Shown piece by piece: positions 13,160-13,306 of a stretch of 13,306 nt of DNA. Below the pieces are notes generated by a model. That model did not search any database, was not told the origin of the DNA, and was given only the letters and a program-made list of their open reading frames with translations. The first letter of the stretch is position 1. Each line of letters opens with the position of its first letter. The DNA lies in contig CAZRNB010000085.1 of the NCBI GenBank assembly GCA_964601355.1, forward strand, positions 1 to 13,306, read 5' to 3'. The translations under genes were made by a program, and so were the position numbers. This DNA is from CAZRNB01 sp964601355. Its GTDB lineage: Bacteria > Planctomycetota > Phycisphaerae > Sedimentisphaerales > Anaerobacaceae.

Positions 13160-13306
13160 AACTGACCCAGGATTTAGAGAAGTTAATTAGAAGGCTGCAT
13201 TTTAAGGCCGGTGCCGATTTGCACGAAAGAACCATTAGTGATGCTCTACGGGCACAGGCAAAATCGAAAGCAACAAAATCAGCTTTAGCCGGGTCGCGTA
13301 CTTTGG
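13156..13306 (+). CDS. N-terminal part of a probable sigma-factor partner protein (cut by window edge)
   Basis: Fifty codons are visible, starting MKLTQDLEKLIRRLHFKAG and continuing with a charged helical stretch, HERTISDALRAQAKSK, before the window ends. The start overlaps the sigma gene stop as ATGA, the usual arrangement for an ECF sigma factor and its anti-sigma or membrane partner. The visible part is cytoplasmic in character; a membrane segment, if any, lies beyond the edge. I recall similar N-termini beside ECF sigma genes in Phycisphaerae, but the function of the whole protein cannot be judged from this piece. Confidence 0.8.
   Translation, partial: MKLTQDLEKLIRRLHFKAGADLHERTISDALRAQAKSKATKSALAGSRTL

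Overview
The window looks like a piece of a Planctomycetota genome, probably class Phycisphaerae. This is an inference: base composition is moderate, the large secreted proteins combine lamin-tail (LTD) and CotH-kinase domains, and the right edge carries an ECF-type sigma factor overlapping a gene whose N-terminus resembles sigma-partner proteins I associate with that class. No rRNA, tRNA, CRISPR array, transposase or integrase is visible.

Left part (about 1-9922): after an intergenic hairpin repeat (3-97) and a short leader, three large genes run in the same direction with gaps of only 20-24 bases, so they are probably one operon. All three encode exported multidomain proteins built around a CotH-kinase-like core. 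The first two (1188 and about 1145 aa) are tandem paralogues with the order LTD, chitobiase-type beta domain, CotH, a second chitobiase-type domain split by an inserted beta-sandwich domain, LTD. The third (881 aa) is shorter: LTD, Ig-like region, CotH, C-terminal beta region. None has a visible PEP-CTERM, dockerin or LPXTG signal, so they look secreted rather than anchored.

Middle part (9923-11282): a divergent RNase HII-like gene on the minus strand converges on the CotH operon. The spacers on both sides of it carry degenerate seven-base repeats.

Right part (11283-12619): two small plus-strand genes follow, a single-domain retropepsin-like aspartyl protease and a conserved-looking protein of unknown function. 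Both stop codons read TAAC, and each gene is followed by an imperfect palindrome ending in GCGTT or GGCGTT. The second of these folds much like an integron attC site, so the pair may be remnants of a gene-cassette array. A 536-base stretch without a confident gene holds an octamer microrepeat, a small doubtful ORF, an intrinsic terminator and a second hairpin repeat related to the one at the left edge.

Right edge (12620-13306): an ECF-type sigma-70 factor overlaps, by ATGA, the start of a gene that runs off the window and is probably its regulatory partner. A perfect 12-base palindrome lies just upstream of the sigma gene.
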